Origin: Bryum argenteum
Lineage: Eukaryota > Streptophyta > Bryopsida > Bryales > Bryaceae
DNA: 64,000 nucleotides
Reading direction: 5' to 3'
NCBI GenBank assembly: GCA_037043015.1
Contig: CM073322.1
Coordinates: 26,006,364-26,070,363, forward strand
The translations under genes were made by a program, and so were the position numbers. This document shows positions 29,318-41,570 of this stretch, piece after piece. The notes under the pieces were generated by a model, which was not told the DNA's origin, searched no databases, and saw only the letters and a program-made list of their open reading frames with translations. Every line of letters starts with the position of its first letter. Within the stretch, counting starts at the first letter, position 1.

Positions 29318-29790
29318 TTAACCCCTAAAGTCGAAAGCCCTCAAAACTCCTCAAAACTACCCTCTTTCGATGCAAGATGAAAATTTTCAACTTTTGACAT
29401 AATCTCACCTATGTACCCGTAAGATCTTATACCTAACTTGTCCATGTATGTGTGTACCTAAACTTAGTTTCAAATTCCTTACCAATTGTGAGACCGTAAC
29501 ATTCAAATTTGAAAAAACAGTTTTCTTCCCTTGTCGCAAAATGGGATCGAAGTTTTTTCTGAGCCCAAAAATCCAATTTTAAGAGTAAAGCTAAATTGCG
29601 GCTCTTTACATTCTTGTTCCTAAGTGAGTCAAGAACATGTCTATATGATTTTTACCTTTATGCAACCTATAAAACCTAAAGAAATGCTTGAACTTTCACA
29701 TAGAGGTATGCTGAAATTCAACTTCTAAGGCCCCTCTCTGACAATAAAATGGCATGTGAAGATTAACTAGATGAAAGATCGAAACGGTTA
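29318..29790 (+). mobile_element. Family C TTAA element, left-end fragment
   Basis: Begins TTAACCCCTAAAGTCG and shares CCGTAAGATCTT(A/G)TACCTAAC and the following block with the full element at 35843-36780. No right terminus was found, so it is a fragment. Confidence 0.5.
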
Positions 29791-29929
29791 AACCCAAAAC
29801 GTCCCTAGTGTCAAAAAACGAGATTTTGAATGAAAGGCAGAAACTTTGAAGACCCATGACTTCTTCATCCAAATTTTGTTTTGGATGAGATCACTTGGGT
29901 TGGTTCCCTAATCAATTTTGGTTTGTATG

Positions 29930-30370
29930 GTAAACATTGTAGACCTATACAATAAAGTATGAATAAATGGGATAAGTTTTAGTGAAGGCAGTTTTTGATT
30001 TTGGGTTTACAAACATCTAGCATGGTTTACCGTTGCAAGCCAATTATGTGAGATCATAAATAATTTTTCATGGATATTTACGTAATCAAGTGCAATCTTT
30101 AAATGCATCCCAACATCTTTGTAGTTGGAAGTTTTATTGATCCACATAACTTTGGTATTGGCTTTGCAACGATGATTTTACGATGAAAAAAGTGAAAAAA
30201 CGGATGATTTTCGAAGAGTTATATCTCCTTCATTCACCGTTAGATTTTGACTTTGATTCTTGGGACAGATTCCACTTTTAGTCTAGTTTGAGTAGTAGAA
30301 ACCTTGACCCAATCAAAGATATATTGAAGAAAAGGCATAGATTTGAGTGCAAGGGACCTAGTTTTAGAGT
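29930..30370 (-). mobile_element. Family B TTAA element, inverted internal fragment
   Basis: Reverse complement of the middle of 20367-21323: the tract from the TTTGTAGTTGGAAGTTTTAT area through ATATCTCCTTCATTCACCGT to GGCATAGATTTGAGTGCAAG. It ends inside the element on both sides. Confidence 0.5.
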
Positions 30371-30723
30371 ATTTTTCCTTTATAAAATGTTTATAAAGTG
30401 CTTCCTCTATATTGTCACATTGGCACAGATCCAACGTGGGAGGCTCGATAATGGGGCTGCTGCCATCAACAATAGCTGCTACTGTACCACATTGCGTAGA
30501 TGATATGTGATGCACTGGATGATGAGGCCGATGATGTTCGGATATTCATCCACTGGTTGCGGGTCATCCACGAGCCAAACATTCCAAGTGACTCAATTTT
30601 GCTGAAACGGCCACGTTGCCCATTGTAATTGTCCAGTAGGTTCTCTCGAATCTATCTCCCAAGGTAGATTTGAGACAACCTATTGGACAATAAGAAAGGG
30701 ACAGAGGGAGTATCTTTGAGTCA

Positions 30724-31093
30724 TTAACCCTTAAACGCCCAAGGTGACCCGAGGGGTCACCTTCCAACAGAATCTTCTCTGTAGCTCTCACTGTACTCAA
30801 CTTTTCTCTTATATTTTGATGTCAAACTGGTCACCTTCTTCTGATGCATTGAAAAAGTGAAATTTTACAATTCAAATCACAATTTGTATGAGTGATTTTG
30901 TGCTTTGAAAGGATTGTGGTAGCGAGGTTGGGGTGGTACATAACCTTGTAGGAGGTTGCAAGCTCATCATTGATTGGTTCATTCACAATGCCCAAGTTCA
31001 AAAAGTGCACTATTCATGATGCCCAAGTCCAAAAGATGCTGTGATCCAATTTCGGGCTGCCCGCTTCACACCCCATGGGCGTTTAAGGGTTAA
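30724..31093. mobile_element. TTAA-bounded non-autonomous element, family A copy 2 (piggyBac-like MITE)
   Basis: The best preserved copy: 370 bp, starting TTAACCCTTAAACGCCCA and ending TGGGCGTTTAAGGGTTAA, a perfect 18-bp inverted repeat including the TTAA target. Just inside the left end is a small palindrome, GGTGACCCGAGGGGTCACC. No coding capacity. Highly similar to 175-533 and, inverted, to 47560-47929. Confidence 0.8.
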
Positions 31094-32002
31094 CAGTCTT
31101 TCTTTGGTAGTCTTTTGAGGATTGCAAATTCTATGTGTGATCCCACGTAAAATATTTAATTTTCTTTTCGCCGCGCGGTTAAGCTTGCTGCTTGTCTAGC
31201 ACATGAGGGTCATAAATTCTTTAGTTATTTTACAGGTCATTTTTTAGTCATACTATAATATTATGTTTGAAATCCTAAAATCTTAGTCCTCAGTATGGTA
31301 GCGCCCAACAGTATTAGGATTTTTAAGACTCCTGAGGTTTCTGTACTGAAGATTATTTTCTTTTATTTTGCATCGTAAGTCTAGATAACAAATTTAATAC
31401 AATTGAGTGGTCTTTGTAAGGTTTAACTACCTTACCACCACAGCAGGTTCGTTCATAAATAATTCTATTCTTAAAAAACGTAAAAAAAATAGAATTTACA
31501 AGCCAAGAGGAACAAAAAGTTGAGAAATTATGAGTTAGTGCAACAGTCAACTGGATGAGTTACCGCAAGCGTCACATTGTCCAGTTGATCTCTCTCTATT
31601 GTATGGGATCTTCCAAAATACAAAAGGACAAATTTTAAAAAATAACTATTTCTGGCAGACAAACCTTATTTTATAAAAGAAAACAAAGACACGTTCGTTG
31701 AGGACCGAACCTGCTATGGTGGTACGGTAATGGTTTGTGTGTGTTACATCATTTTTTTTGAAGTGTTAGCTACAATAATTAATTCTGGTATAGAGATTTG
31801 AACCTATTGTCATCAAGTAGCAACTCATTGAGCTTCAAAGCTTCATAGAGGTTCTAGAGAGAAGGAGGTTCCAAAGGTATTGGCAAAGGAGACAACAGTT
31901 AAACGTTGAGTGTTACTGAAGTTTTTAGGTATTGAGCTAGTGATTTGTTGTGGTTGTTGAGCACGAGAGACTTTAATGAATGGAGTTTGGCAATGGTAAA
32001 GC
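31094..32002. other. Intergenic DNA, no gene seen
   Basis: AT-rich. The minus-strand 65-codon frame at 31353-31550 has no family resemblance. Nothing supportable. Confidence 0.5.
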
Positions 32003-33609
32003 TTAACCCCTAAGCATCCCTGGGTCCAAAAAGTGGACTCAAAAAATGCATGGTCTTCAAGGAGTTGTATCTCCTATATCTACAATTGGATTTCAATTTT
32101 ATATTTTGGGTTAGAATTCACTTCAACTCTTATTCTTGCTATAGAAATCTTAATGTCATCAAATACATCCTGAAAACACAACATGGATTACAGTGCAAGA
32201 GGTTTAGATTTGGACGGTTCTTCCTTTGTAAAATATGAGGCAATTTTGACCATTAGAAGGCCATCATTTGAGCCAAGAAGATTTCTTTTGTCATTTTTTA
32301 AATTCGGAAACATTTTTGAAATGAAGGTAAACAACGTATTTGTTAGTGATATTTTGATTGCAATTGATTTGTTGATGGTATTTCCACTTCAAAGTGAAAA
32401 TGTTGAAACTTCATAATCATTTTTGAGTACTAATATATTATGACTCACATGTAAGGCCTCATGACTGAGAATCTGACACACACGACCCACACTAAGTGTA
32501 CTACAAGATTATATTGTTGAGACCTAAATAACTTACTTTCATTTCTGTTTAGGAAGTTTTCAATAGACTATGTTCTTTAACTAAAAAAAATAAGAGGAAT
32601 GTCTACGGGATAAGGTATAGCAAGAGATTAAGATTTGCGAATCAATATCGTTAAGAGATTAAGCTTGTTGAATTATTGCAAGAGTTTGTTAGGTACTTGA
32701 TTGTAAGTGTCTAAATATCTTCCATGCAATTGAGAGGGAACCTCTTACTATATTGTTGATTGTATAGTTAAGTTGCACTCTTTCATCTATATTACACTAT
32801 TGTAATCTTTGAATATAGAGCTTAATATAGAGCTTACATGCGCTCTCTTGCCATGGCCAATGTCGGAGTTCGTAAAACTTTGCATACCAATAATTTATAT
32901 CTTTGAACAATACACAATTTTGCAAATGGAGTCACACAGCGCCCAAATTACAAACACACTACCCCAAAGAGAAATTATTTACATGATCTTAACCTCTAAA
33001 GCTAGTTATCTTAGCGCAAAATCCGCTTTTTGGATATTTGTGCAGCCCGAATAAAGGAGTTTGAAGTAATGTTTGCCTAAGGTTTTTATTGAGTGCTCCT
33101 TATAGTGCAAGGTGTATGTGGTAAAATTTGCAAAGCCAAATTTTGATTTTGGAACCTTCAACTCGAAAATATGAATTTCAAGTTGATAAAGGAAAGTTCC
33201 AAAAAGTAGATTTTGATTAAATGTTTTTAGGGAAAATGTTCATGACCAGACCACTAGTCAAATTCCAAAGTGACTTAAGTCAAATTGTTTTTCAATTTTA
33301 CAAGCGCATCCTCCAAAACTTCTAAAAACAATCGTTGGATGTTATAATCTCTCAAATGTTGAACATCCGATGGTCTAATTTAGAAAAGTTTGGGGGATAA
33401 ACTGTGGATGTTATAATCTCTCAAATTGTAAACATCCGACGGTCAAATTTTAGAAGAATAATTTAAAGTATTCTTAAGTCAAGATCGTATGAATGAAAGT
33501 TTTAAAAAAGGAAAAAAAATGATTCTCACCCCTGGAGTGTATAAAAGTGAATAATCACAATTCTAAAGTTTCAAGCTCCCAATAATACACAAGGAGCTCT
33601 AGGGGTTAA
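32003..33609. mobile_element. TTAA-bounded mosaic of nested elements (family E / B / C pieces)
   Basis: Left end TTAACCCCTAAGCATCC and right end CTCTAGGGGTTAA enclose about 1.6 kb. The interior contains an inverted family B block (about 32260-32600) and an inverted family C block (about 33055-33320), so this may be one composite element or several overlapping insertions. No transposase found. Confidence 0.4.
33334..33452. repeat. Duplicated hairpin motif
   Basis: GGATGTTATAATCTCTCAAA, spacer, then AACATCCGA(T/C)GGTC occurs twice about 70 bp apart. Each copy is itself an inverted repeat (GGATGTT...AACATCC). Confidence 0.7.
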
Positions 33610-33990
33610 GGTTCAAAGTTTAACTTCTACATGGTTTGACTCATTTGTAGTAAAAACAACATAGTCTTGAGAAATGTGTCATAAAAGAAAACAAGGTTAA
33701 GTATTTTAAATCTTAATCGTATAATCTTGTAGTAGACATATTGTACATCATGTGAGTCATTGAGTCATAAGGCCTCATAGATTGCGAGATAATAACGTAT
33801 TAGTATTAAAAAAACATCACAATATCTCAACACTTTCACTTTGAAGTAAAAATGCTACTGATATACTTAATACAATGAAAAATTGGGAAACTACAAAAAT
33901 GTTTACCTTCTTCCCACTAAATAATACCTTAGCTCCAAAAAATTCAACATAAAAAATTCTCAATTTATATAATAGCCTTAGAATAGCCTT
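33610..33990 (+). mobile_element. Family B TTAA element, left-part fragment
   Basis: From TTTAACTTCTACATGGTTTG onward it parallels the left part of 20367-21323 (GACTCAT..GTAG(C)AAAAA..ACA, then AAATGCTACTGATATACTTA). The right part is missing. Confidence 0.5.
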
Positions 33991-34129
33991 AGATTGAGGT
34001 ATGCGCCCCTTCGATGTAGTCAGCAGCCTTTGACTATTTGGTAAGGTTTGAAATTGACTATGTGGCTTTGCTTAGGTGAAAAGCTAGCGACATGGCTGCC
34101 ATATGGGTGCCACATTGGTGCAATGTGGT

Positions 34130-34270
34130 TGCCACCTCAGATAGAGCGAGGGTGTGGATGTTGGAAGTAGGGCGCGGACGCCAGGTGCAAGGCACGGACT
34201 CTAGGAGCAAGGTGTAGACACCCCGAGCAAGGTGCGGACGCCGAGGGCGCAGACACCAAGGGGGTCATTG
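34130..34270. repeat. Degenerate short GC-rich tandem repeat
   Basis: Variants of GAGCAAGGTGCGGACGCC repeat five or six times in an otherwise AT-rich region. A related GC-rich patch (CGCACACACCAGGGCACGAA, then GGCGTGGATGTCGGG) lies at about 34550-34650. Confidence 0.6.
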
Positions 34271-35640
34271 GGGCGAGGCTTAAGAATCTCAAATGACAGT
34301 TCTTTGCCTTCTTCGTCGTCGTGGAGAGTTTAAAATGCTATAATACTTTTGCATATAAAGGTTAGTCACTCAAACCACAACATTCTTCCTGGAATTGAGG
34401 GAAATAAATGTGCTCGAAAATCTTGGAGGAATGTTTCATCTTGTCAAATATATAAAAAGTTGACCATTCATTCAAAGAATGGGGAAGACATGGGGAGACG
34501 AGGAAGAAGAAAGTCTTGGCAAAACTCTTGGCAAGGGTTGGTTGTAGTCACGAGGCGCACACACCAGGGCACGAACGCAAGAGGCGTGGATGTCGGGTGT
34601 TGGCACGACGCAGGCCCTGGTGGTGCGCACACTAGGAGCGTCCACGTTGGAAGAAGTACGCCTAGAATTTACAGTGTTTCCGAAATTATACCATGTTGAG
34701 ATTATGCATATGTGAATATAGCTCAAATAGGACACAATTTAGACCCAAATTACACTAAATAGCGGATGAGATTGAATACAATAGAATAAATGACTTAAAT
34801 TAGCTATTACAAAGTTTGGAGTGTTAATGCAACCATACAAATAATCAATTTATACATGTAGGCATATGTGAATATATCTTAGGACATAATTTAAATTCCC
34901 AATTTACACAAAATGGTTAATGAAATTGTGTACAAATGGAGGTTCATTGCTAGATGGTGGGCCCTCTTGGTTTCAAGCTCTTAAAAAAACACCAAGGTGT
35001 TAACTTTGTAAAATTAGTTCTAATTTTTTGCAAAATTTTTGGTGAATAATGCTCCCACTTGAACGAAGCATGTACCACCGAAGCACACGGAAGATCTTTC
35101 ATTGTATTGCCAACACATTCATCCTTACAATCATCCATACAACTGTCCATACAATCATCCCACAAGAGGGAGGGAAGTGAGATTCCAGGCCGGAGACAGA
35201 GAAGGTCAACCGGGGGAAGATCACCGTCCGCCTTCCATTGCGGACGGAGCATTGATTGGTCAATCAGGGATCTGCTGGCCGCATACTGGCCACTCACATA
35301 ACTTACTGTAAAGCCTGCGGACAATAGAGAGGAAGTGAAGCTCCACTTCGGTGCACTCTGACAATCTCTAAATACCGCCTGCGGACAATAGAGAGGATGT
35401 GAACAGTTAAGAGATTATGCCACTGTTTACAGTACCTCCACTTCGGTCGTTGATGCACTTGACATTCTTCAAACAGTTCAGTGAGTGATTAGAATCTTGT
35501 GGGTGCAGTTCACACTGTCACCAACAGGACATTGGTCAACTCCACCCTAAAATTGGGCAAGAACAAATACATTGAACCAGATGTGACTTCTCCTTATTAG
35601 TTTGGTCATTGCAATGATTTTTTTCCATTGCAATGTGTGA
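34271..35640. other. Intergenic DNA, no supportable gene
   Basis: Open frames at 34349-34699 (+) and 34950-35324 (-, 124 codons) follow GC-richer patches. Neither resembles a known family nor has clear splice sites or promoter context. Short direct repeats occur at 35310-35400 (CCTGCGGACAATAGAGAGGA twice). Confidence 0.4.
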
Positions 35641-35646
35641 TGCTCA

Positions 35647-36982
35647 AAGAGTAAGTTCACTACTGTAGTGCATATGTGATATGAATTTAAAGGCCACTTG
35701 TGTGTACTTGGACCGTTACACATGCAAGTTTGAGTGTATACAACATGTGGCCTCTATACTCAATGCACATGTGCACTAGTGTCTATTGTAGTTGGTGTGG
35801 TACATACTTTGCCTTCGAGGAGAGTGAAGCCTCTAGAGTTGTTTAACCCCTAAAAATCCACGCGTTTCCTCAACCTCCAAAGCCAAAAACGGCTATTTTA
35901 CACCTTTGTTGGGAAATGGGGAAATAAAGAAACTATTTTTTTCTGGTTTTAGACTTCGAACCGTAAGATCTTGTACCTAACATGTATACAAATTACTAGG
36001 AAATTTTTTAAATGTTGGATGTTTGTCATTTGTGAGATCATAACAATCAAAGTTTGTCCAACACTTTTTTTTGCCGGTGTCCGAAGAGACCTTGTCTAAA
36101 TGGTGCCAAGGGCAACTTGATGTTTGTTACTCCAAACATTTTTCCCTCATTTTTTTCCATGTAGGTAATCATGTTGGGTATGGTCATGCAAATTTTTAAC
36201 GACTCATTCTACTTTTTGACCTTCATGTGAATTATTTTATAAAAGAAGGTCTACAAACAACCATATAGTAAAACGAGCACCACATATGATATATTTAGTT
36301 TGAGAAAAATCTGGATGGTGAGTAGGTGCATTTATGAGAATGTGAATTTTGAAGAAAAAAAATCTTGGAAAAAATCCAAAGTCTCGAATTTTGGCAATTT
36401 TTGAAAGAAAAAATTGTAAAAATACTAGAAATTGTGAAGATTGTTTTTGAAAGTTTTGGAGGCTGCCCTTGTAAAACTGGTAAACTTTTTGACTTTGGAT
36501 ACTTTGGAATTTGAATAGTAATTTGGTAATGAACATATTTCTTAAAAAAAAAACTTTAAAAAAATATATTTCAAAGTGCCCGTTTTGGACTTGAAACCGA
36601 AAATTTCTAAATGAAGGTTATAAGATTAAAATTTGGCTTTGCAAATTTTACCACATACACATTACAGTATGGGGAGCATCCAGTAAAAATATTAGGCAAT
36701 AATATCACTTTAATTCTTTAAAATGAGCTGCCCAAAATTTTAGAAAACCGAATCGATTTTCCTGGATTTTTAGGGGTTAAAGAGTAATGTTCACTACACT
36801 CTCTCACTACTGTAGTGCATATGTGATATAGATATAAAGGCCACTTGTGTGTACTTGGACTAGGCAAGCTCACGTGTATACAACAAGTGGCCTGTATACT
36901 CAAACTATATGTGTAGTGTTGTTTATTGTAGTTGGTGTGGTACATACTTGGTCTTCAAGGAGAGTGAAGCCTCTAGAGTTGC
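35647..36982. repeat. Tandem pair of ~200-bp units split by a TTAA element
   Basis: Unit 1 is at about 35647-35844 and unit 2 at about 36779-36982. Both run from AAAGAGTAA(T)GTTCACTAC through CATATGTGATAT, CACTTGTGTGTACTTGGAC and GTGTGGTACATACTT to GAGAGTGAAGCCTCTAGAGTTG. The element at 35843-36780 lies exactly between them. The fused junction GAGTTGTT + AAAGAGTAA would itself create a TTAA site. Confidence 0.8.
35843..36780 (+). mobile_element. TTAA-bounded non-autonomous element, family C (938 bp)
   Basis: Starts TTAACCCCTAAAAATCCACG and ends with the inverted counterpart (reverse complement TTAACCCCTAAAAATCCAGG): a 20-bp terminal repeat with one mismatch including TTAA. The interior has no transposase. 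Related sequence lies at 29318-29790, 39744-40650 and inverted at about 33055-33320 and 47110-47260. Inserted at the junction of a tandem duplication. Confidence 0.8.
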
Positions 36983-38580
36983 TTTAACTTTGGTTGAGCT
37001 CTCATTTACTCAATTTTTTATGATATGAAGTTGAAAATTTTTGTATTTTGTGGAGGTTTTCCATACCTTTCCAACAAGACCATTCATGCTTTGAAATTCC
37101 GCATGCTTTACATGAGATATTTCCTCAAGAAGGTTCAAAAGTGTTTAAAGCCTCAAAACCTCAAATTTGACTATATACTCACCAATGGTAACATGTTTTG
37201 TACTTTATTGTTCAACTACAGTTTAGATGATGATAGAAGGTCAAAAGAAGAGACATAAGTTCCATGGCTTATTGAAAGATTTATAAGGAGATGCGGAAGG
37301 TTTGTTGACATGGACATCGACCATAGATCAGTTGGTAGAGTGTAGAGTTGCAAATATCCTAAGGTCAATAAGTAAAATCCGGATGGTGGGATGTGTCTTT
37401 CATTTTATTTAAAGGCACAGTAGTAGTTTTTGCGATTCTCATAGTAAACCGAAAGAGAATCAAAAAATTGACATAGAGGGTATTATTGTCATTTAGATGC
37501 TAGAGTTGGTTGTATATTAATTTGAACATTTCATACCCACTTTTCTATCACCTTTTGCAAACAAATCAATTTTATATAGAATTTTGATCAAATTATTTTA
37601 TACAATTAGGTACAATTTTATGAGCCTATTAATTTTCTGTGCCTAATCAGAACCTTTGAAATACTAATCTAAAATCAAGCTAGGCAATAAAGTTTTCTAT
37701 ATGAAATATAATGTACATTTGCTACTAAGATCTCATACGAGAAGACAAGGTCATAGACATGGGAATACACCACGTGGGTGTGAATACGTGTGGCGAATAC
37801 TTAGTCTTCAAGGAGAGTGAAGCCTCTGGAGTTGTTTTAACTTCGGTTGAGCTCTCATTTACTCAATTGTTTATGATATGAAGTTAAATTTTTTTGTATT
37901 TTGTGGAGGTTTTCCATACTTTTCCAACAAGACCATTCATGCTTTGAATTCCTTATTCTTCAAGAGATATTTCCTCACAAAATTCAAAAGTTTTGAAAGC
38001 CTGAAAACCTCCATTCTAACTTTATACTCACAAAGGGTAACATGTTTGTACTTTATTGTTCAATAGATTTAACTACAGTCTAAATGCTAGAAGATCAAAA
38101 GCTAGAGACTTATGTTCCATGACTCATAGAAAGTTTTATAAGGAGAAGCGAGAGGTTTGTTGACATGAAGGCTAGAATGCAGAGTTGAAAATATTCTAAG
38201 GTCAATAAGTCAAATCTGGCTTGTCGGGTTTGTGTTTCATTTTTTTTGAAGACACAACATCAATAGTTATTGAGATTCTCATAGGAAACTAAAAGAGAAT
38301 CACAAAATTGACAGAGTGTATTATTGTCATTTAGATGTTGTTGGTCGTATATCAACTTGGAACATTTCATACCCACTTTCTATCACCTTTTGCAAACAAA
38401 TCAATTTTATACAGTAGGCATATTGAGTCTACTTATTCTAATTAGAACTTTTCGAATACTAAATTACAATTAAGATAGACAATGAATTTCTATTATATGA
38501 GATATTATATACATCCGCTACTAAAACCTTGTACGAGAAGACAAGGTCATAGACATGGGAATACACCATATGGTGGAAAT
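36947..38580. repeat. Tandem duplication, unit about 850 bp
   Basis: Unit 1 starts at 36947 (TTGGTCTTCAAGGAGAGTGA) and unit 2 at 37801 (TTAGTCTTCAAGGAGAGTGA). Matching blocks follow in order: GTTGAGCTCTCATTTACTCA, TTTTGTATTTTGTGGAGGTT, CCAACAAGACCATTCATGCT, CATTTCATACCCACTTT, AGACATGGGAATACACCA. The copies are clearly diverged with many indels. The small frames at 37025-37258 and 37878-38066 correspond to each other but are not conserved as protein. Confidence 0.8.
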
Positions 38581-39743
38581 ATTCATGGTGTAAATTACCA
38601 CTATGGGCCATGGCATAAATACTGTCACAAAAGAGTTGATTATTAGTGTTGCAAAATCTAGGGTTGTAAATTCCACAACCCTAGAAATCAACTAAGCATG
38701 AAAGATTCTTGTTTTTACTGTATGCCACCACCCTTTGAAATGTACCTCATGCGTACATAAATAGGATGCTTGGTTATAGGTTTCTACTTCTAAAATTTGT
38801 ATCTACTCATGTAAATGCTCAAAAATATCACAAAAACATATAGACTTTATCGTTTCCTTTTATTAACCATCACTCATTCCCTCATTCTAACTTTAGCAGA
38901 TGCTTAAATGCTTGGTAATAGGTGTTTTCATCATGAAGTCTAGTTTGGGCCGTCATTGCAATCAATATTCTTTGTATAAGGGTATTATCGGAATGAAGGT
39001 GAACAACTTTCTCATTGATAATTTTATCATAGTAGTAGCTTTGTTGGTAGATTTTCCACTCTAAACTAAAGCTGTAAAAACTGGTAGCCCGTTTTGATTA
39101 CTAATAAGTTACAATCTCGCAAATTGTGAGGTTTCATTACTCAAATTTTGGCCTGCATGAACTGCAATAAGTCTACTTGAAGATCGTATACTTGAGACCT
39201 GAATAACTTACCTTCATTTTTGTTTATGACACCTTTTTTGGATTTTTTTTATTTTGGCTCAAATTAGGTTGATATATACATGGGCTAAAGGCATGATGTA
39301 TATTCTAGTACAAGAGAATTGGTTATGGTCACTATTTCCTTGGTAAAATTGGGGCAATTTTCACTAATGCAAGGTTGTTATTTAGATATTTCTTTGTCAT
39401 GAAGTTTTTTGGTATATGCAAGTTCTAGAGATGATGTTGGGTGTTTCTTAAATTTGAATAGGTTTCTTTATAGAAGAAGAAGAAGTAGAACACCACACTC
39501 CTATGAGTTGGCGTGAATATAGTGTACATTCAACCTACCCTTAATGATATGCCCACAGGACATAACAACAATGGTATAGGACGGTTTCTTGATAGCATCC
39601 CAACACCAAAGTAAAAATGATGAAGCTTAGAATTCTTTTATGGACTTGATACTATATGATCTTGCAAATTGTGCGGCCTCATGATTCCAAATTTGATCCA
39701 CATGCGATAATTTTATTGGAAGATTGTATGATTGAGGTCTTAA
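38581..39743. other. Intergenic DNA with an inverted family B fragment
   Basis: About 38930-39240 is related in reverse orientation to the left part of 20367-21323 (for example AATGAAGGTGAACAACTTTC and CTCGCAAATTGTGAGG). The rest is AT-rich with no gene seen. Confidence 0.45.
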
Positions 39744-40203
39744 ACCCTAAAGAGCCTCTTGGTTTTTTGAGAGCTTAAAATCTCAAAGTACGGATCTACT
39801 TCTACCTCTATGCACTTTTGGGGGTGTGAACCAATTTTTCACTTTTTTTGAACATCCAACTGTAAGATCTTTATTTTAGTTGCTACCCCAAAACTTCACC
39901 ATTGGATTTTTTCCCATTGCAAGATCATAGCATCCAAAGTTTGTGCAAAGTTTCTTTGGCATTGTTTGAAAGACATCGTATTCATGGTGCAAAGTGGGAT
40001 TTGAAACCGGTTACCCAAAAAAAAATTGTATTTTTTTCCAAGTTGAGTACAATCATGAAAAATCTTAGACTCATTGAGCTTTTCTGACCTTCGTGCAACT
40101 TATATTTTAGAAAAAGGTCAAAAAACAACAATGTAGTGAAACATTTACCAGATCAGATATATTTGGTTCAAGAAAGAATTGAATACTGACTAAGTGTCTC
40201 TAT

Positions 40204-40239
<36 letters not shown>

Positions 40240-40650
40240 AAAATTCCTATATCTCAAATTTTGAAAATTTGGGAAAATGAAAATGAAAATGTAAAATTAC
40301 TAAAATCGTGAAAATTTCTTTTTTAAGATTTTAGAGGCTACCCTTGTAAAATTGTTAAACATTTTGACTTGAGTCACTTTGGAATTTGAGTAATGTCTCG
40401 AAACAAAAAAGAAGTGAAGCATAGATTGGAACAACCCTTCTTGGGCTTGAAAACTCGAAGTTTTAGACAAGGCTTATCAATCAAAATTTGGCTTTACAAA
40501 TTTTATACATGCACCTTGTAGTATAGGGAGCACCTAGTAGTATAGGGAGCACCTAGTAAAAATCTTAGGAATAATTATTATTTTTAACCCCTTCATCTAG
40601 GCTACCCAAAATTTTGAAAGCCCAGCATTTGTAGGAGTTTTGAAAGAATG
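39744..40650 (+). mobile_element. Family C TTAA element, degraded copy with poly-T tract
   Basis: The left end TTAAACCCTAAAGAGCC is degraded. The interior follows 35843-36780 (AACTGTAAGATCTT, TTTGAAAGCCC, GGCTACCCTTGTAAAA), and the right end has decayed after GGCTACCCAAAATTTTGAAA. Contains an uninterrupted run of 32 T at 40207-40238. Confidence 0.55.
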
Positions 40651-41125
40651 ATTGATCATAACATATAGTACCATCATTGAAAATAAACGTCATGCTAAAT
40701 CTCTAGGGGTTTCAAATGAATGATGAACAATGATATTCAAATTTTCGTGCCCATATATAGTGACATTTGTGCCACCATTGTGTGAACATCAAATGGATGT
40801 CGTGGTCTATTCACTAGGTCTCCTCGAGCGAAGTTTCCAAAAGTGACGTGTACACTCAAACCTCCATCATGCAACATTCCGTACTTTCACACCCGAGGCA
40901 AAAATCTAGCTTAGCGCTAGAATGGACATTTTGTAGTACCACCCTCAACGTGCCACACTACAAAGGTGTAATATTATATAGATGTGCCACCCAAGGGTAA
41001 GAGTGCACTCCACAAAAAGAACATAACATAACAAACTTTACGCGTAAATTTTGAGTGTCTTGAAAATATAAAAAAATGCTAAAGATAAAAAAATGCGTGG
41101 ACTTGAAAGATACATGACACAACTA
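40651..41125. other. Intergenic DNA, no gene seen
   Basis: AT-rich left flank of the 5-kb transposon. Nothing supportable. Confidence 0.5.
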
Positions 41126-41570
41126 CACTAATAATGTTATATAGTGTTGCAATACATTTAATGTTGTTACCTTCACTTACCTGTTAACACTAATTGCCAT
41201 TTTTATTACATATAGTGTTGCCCATTAAATGCAGCCGCCTTTTGATCTTCAACTCTACCTTCCTGTGACTTATTAGCTACCACTTGCTTTGATTGGATCT
41301 TCCTTCTTAAAACTTATCGGCTACCACTTTCTTCGATCAGGTCTTCCTTCTTGTTCCGACCTTCTCAATTTCTCAGAGAATGTAGACAGCTTTCCGAGCT
41401 TGCGGATTCTGGAGGTAATGGGTGTTACGCAACCGAGCAAGTTCATTCAAGAGCCTGTTGTCGTGAAGCAATCGAACATCGAATGCAAGTTAGTGTCGAT
41501 GTTCTATGAGTGAGTGGGATGGGGTTGTTTGAGTCAGTGTTCTAATAGAGGAATGTTTGTGTGTGTGCAG

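Noticed and set aside
34950..35324. 124-codon minus-strand open frame
   Set aside because: No recognisable domain, no splice or promoter context, and internal short repeats (DDCMDSCMDDC) arise from a tandem CATACAATCATC-type motif.
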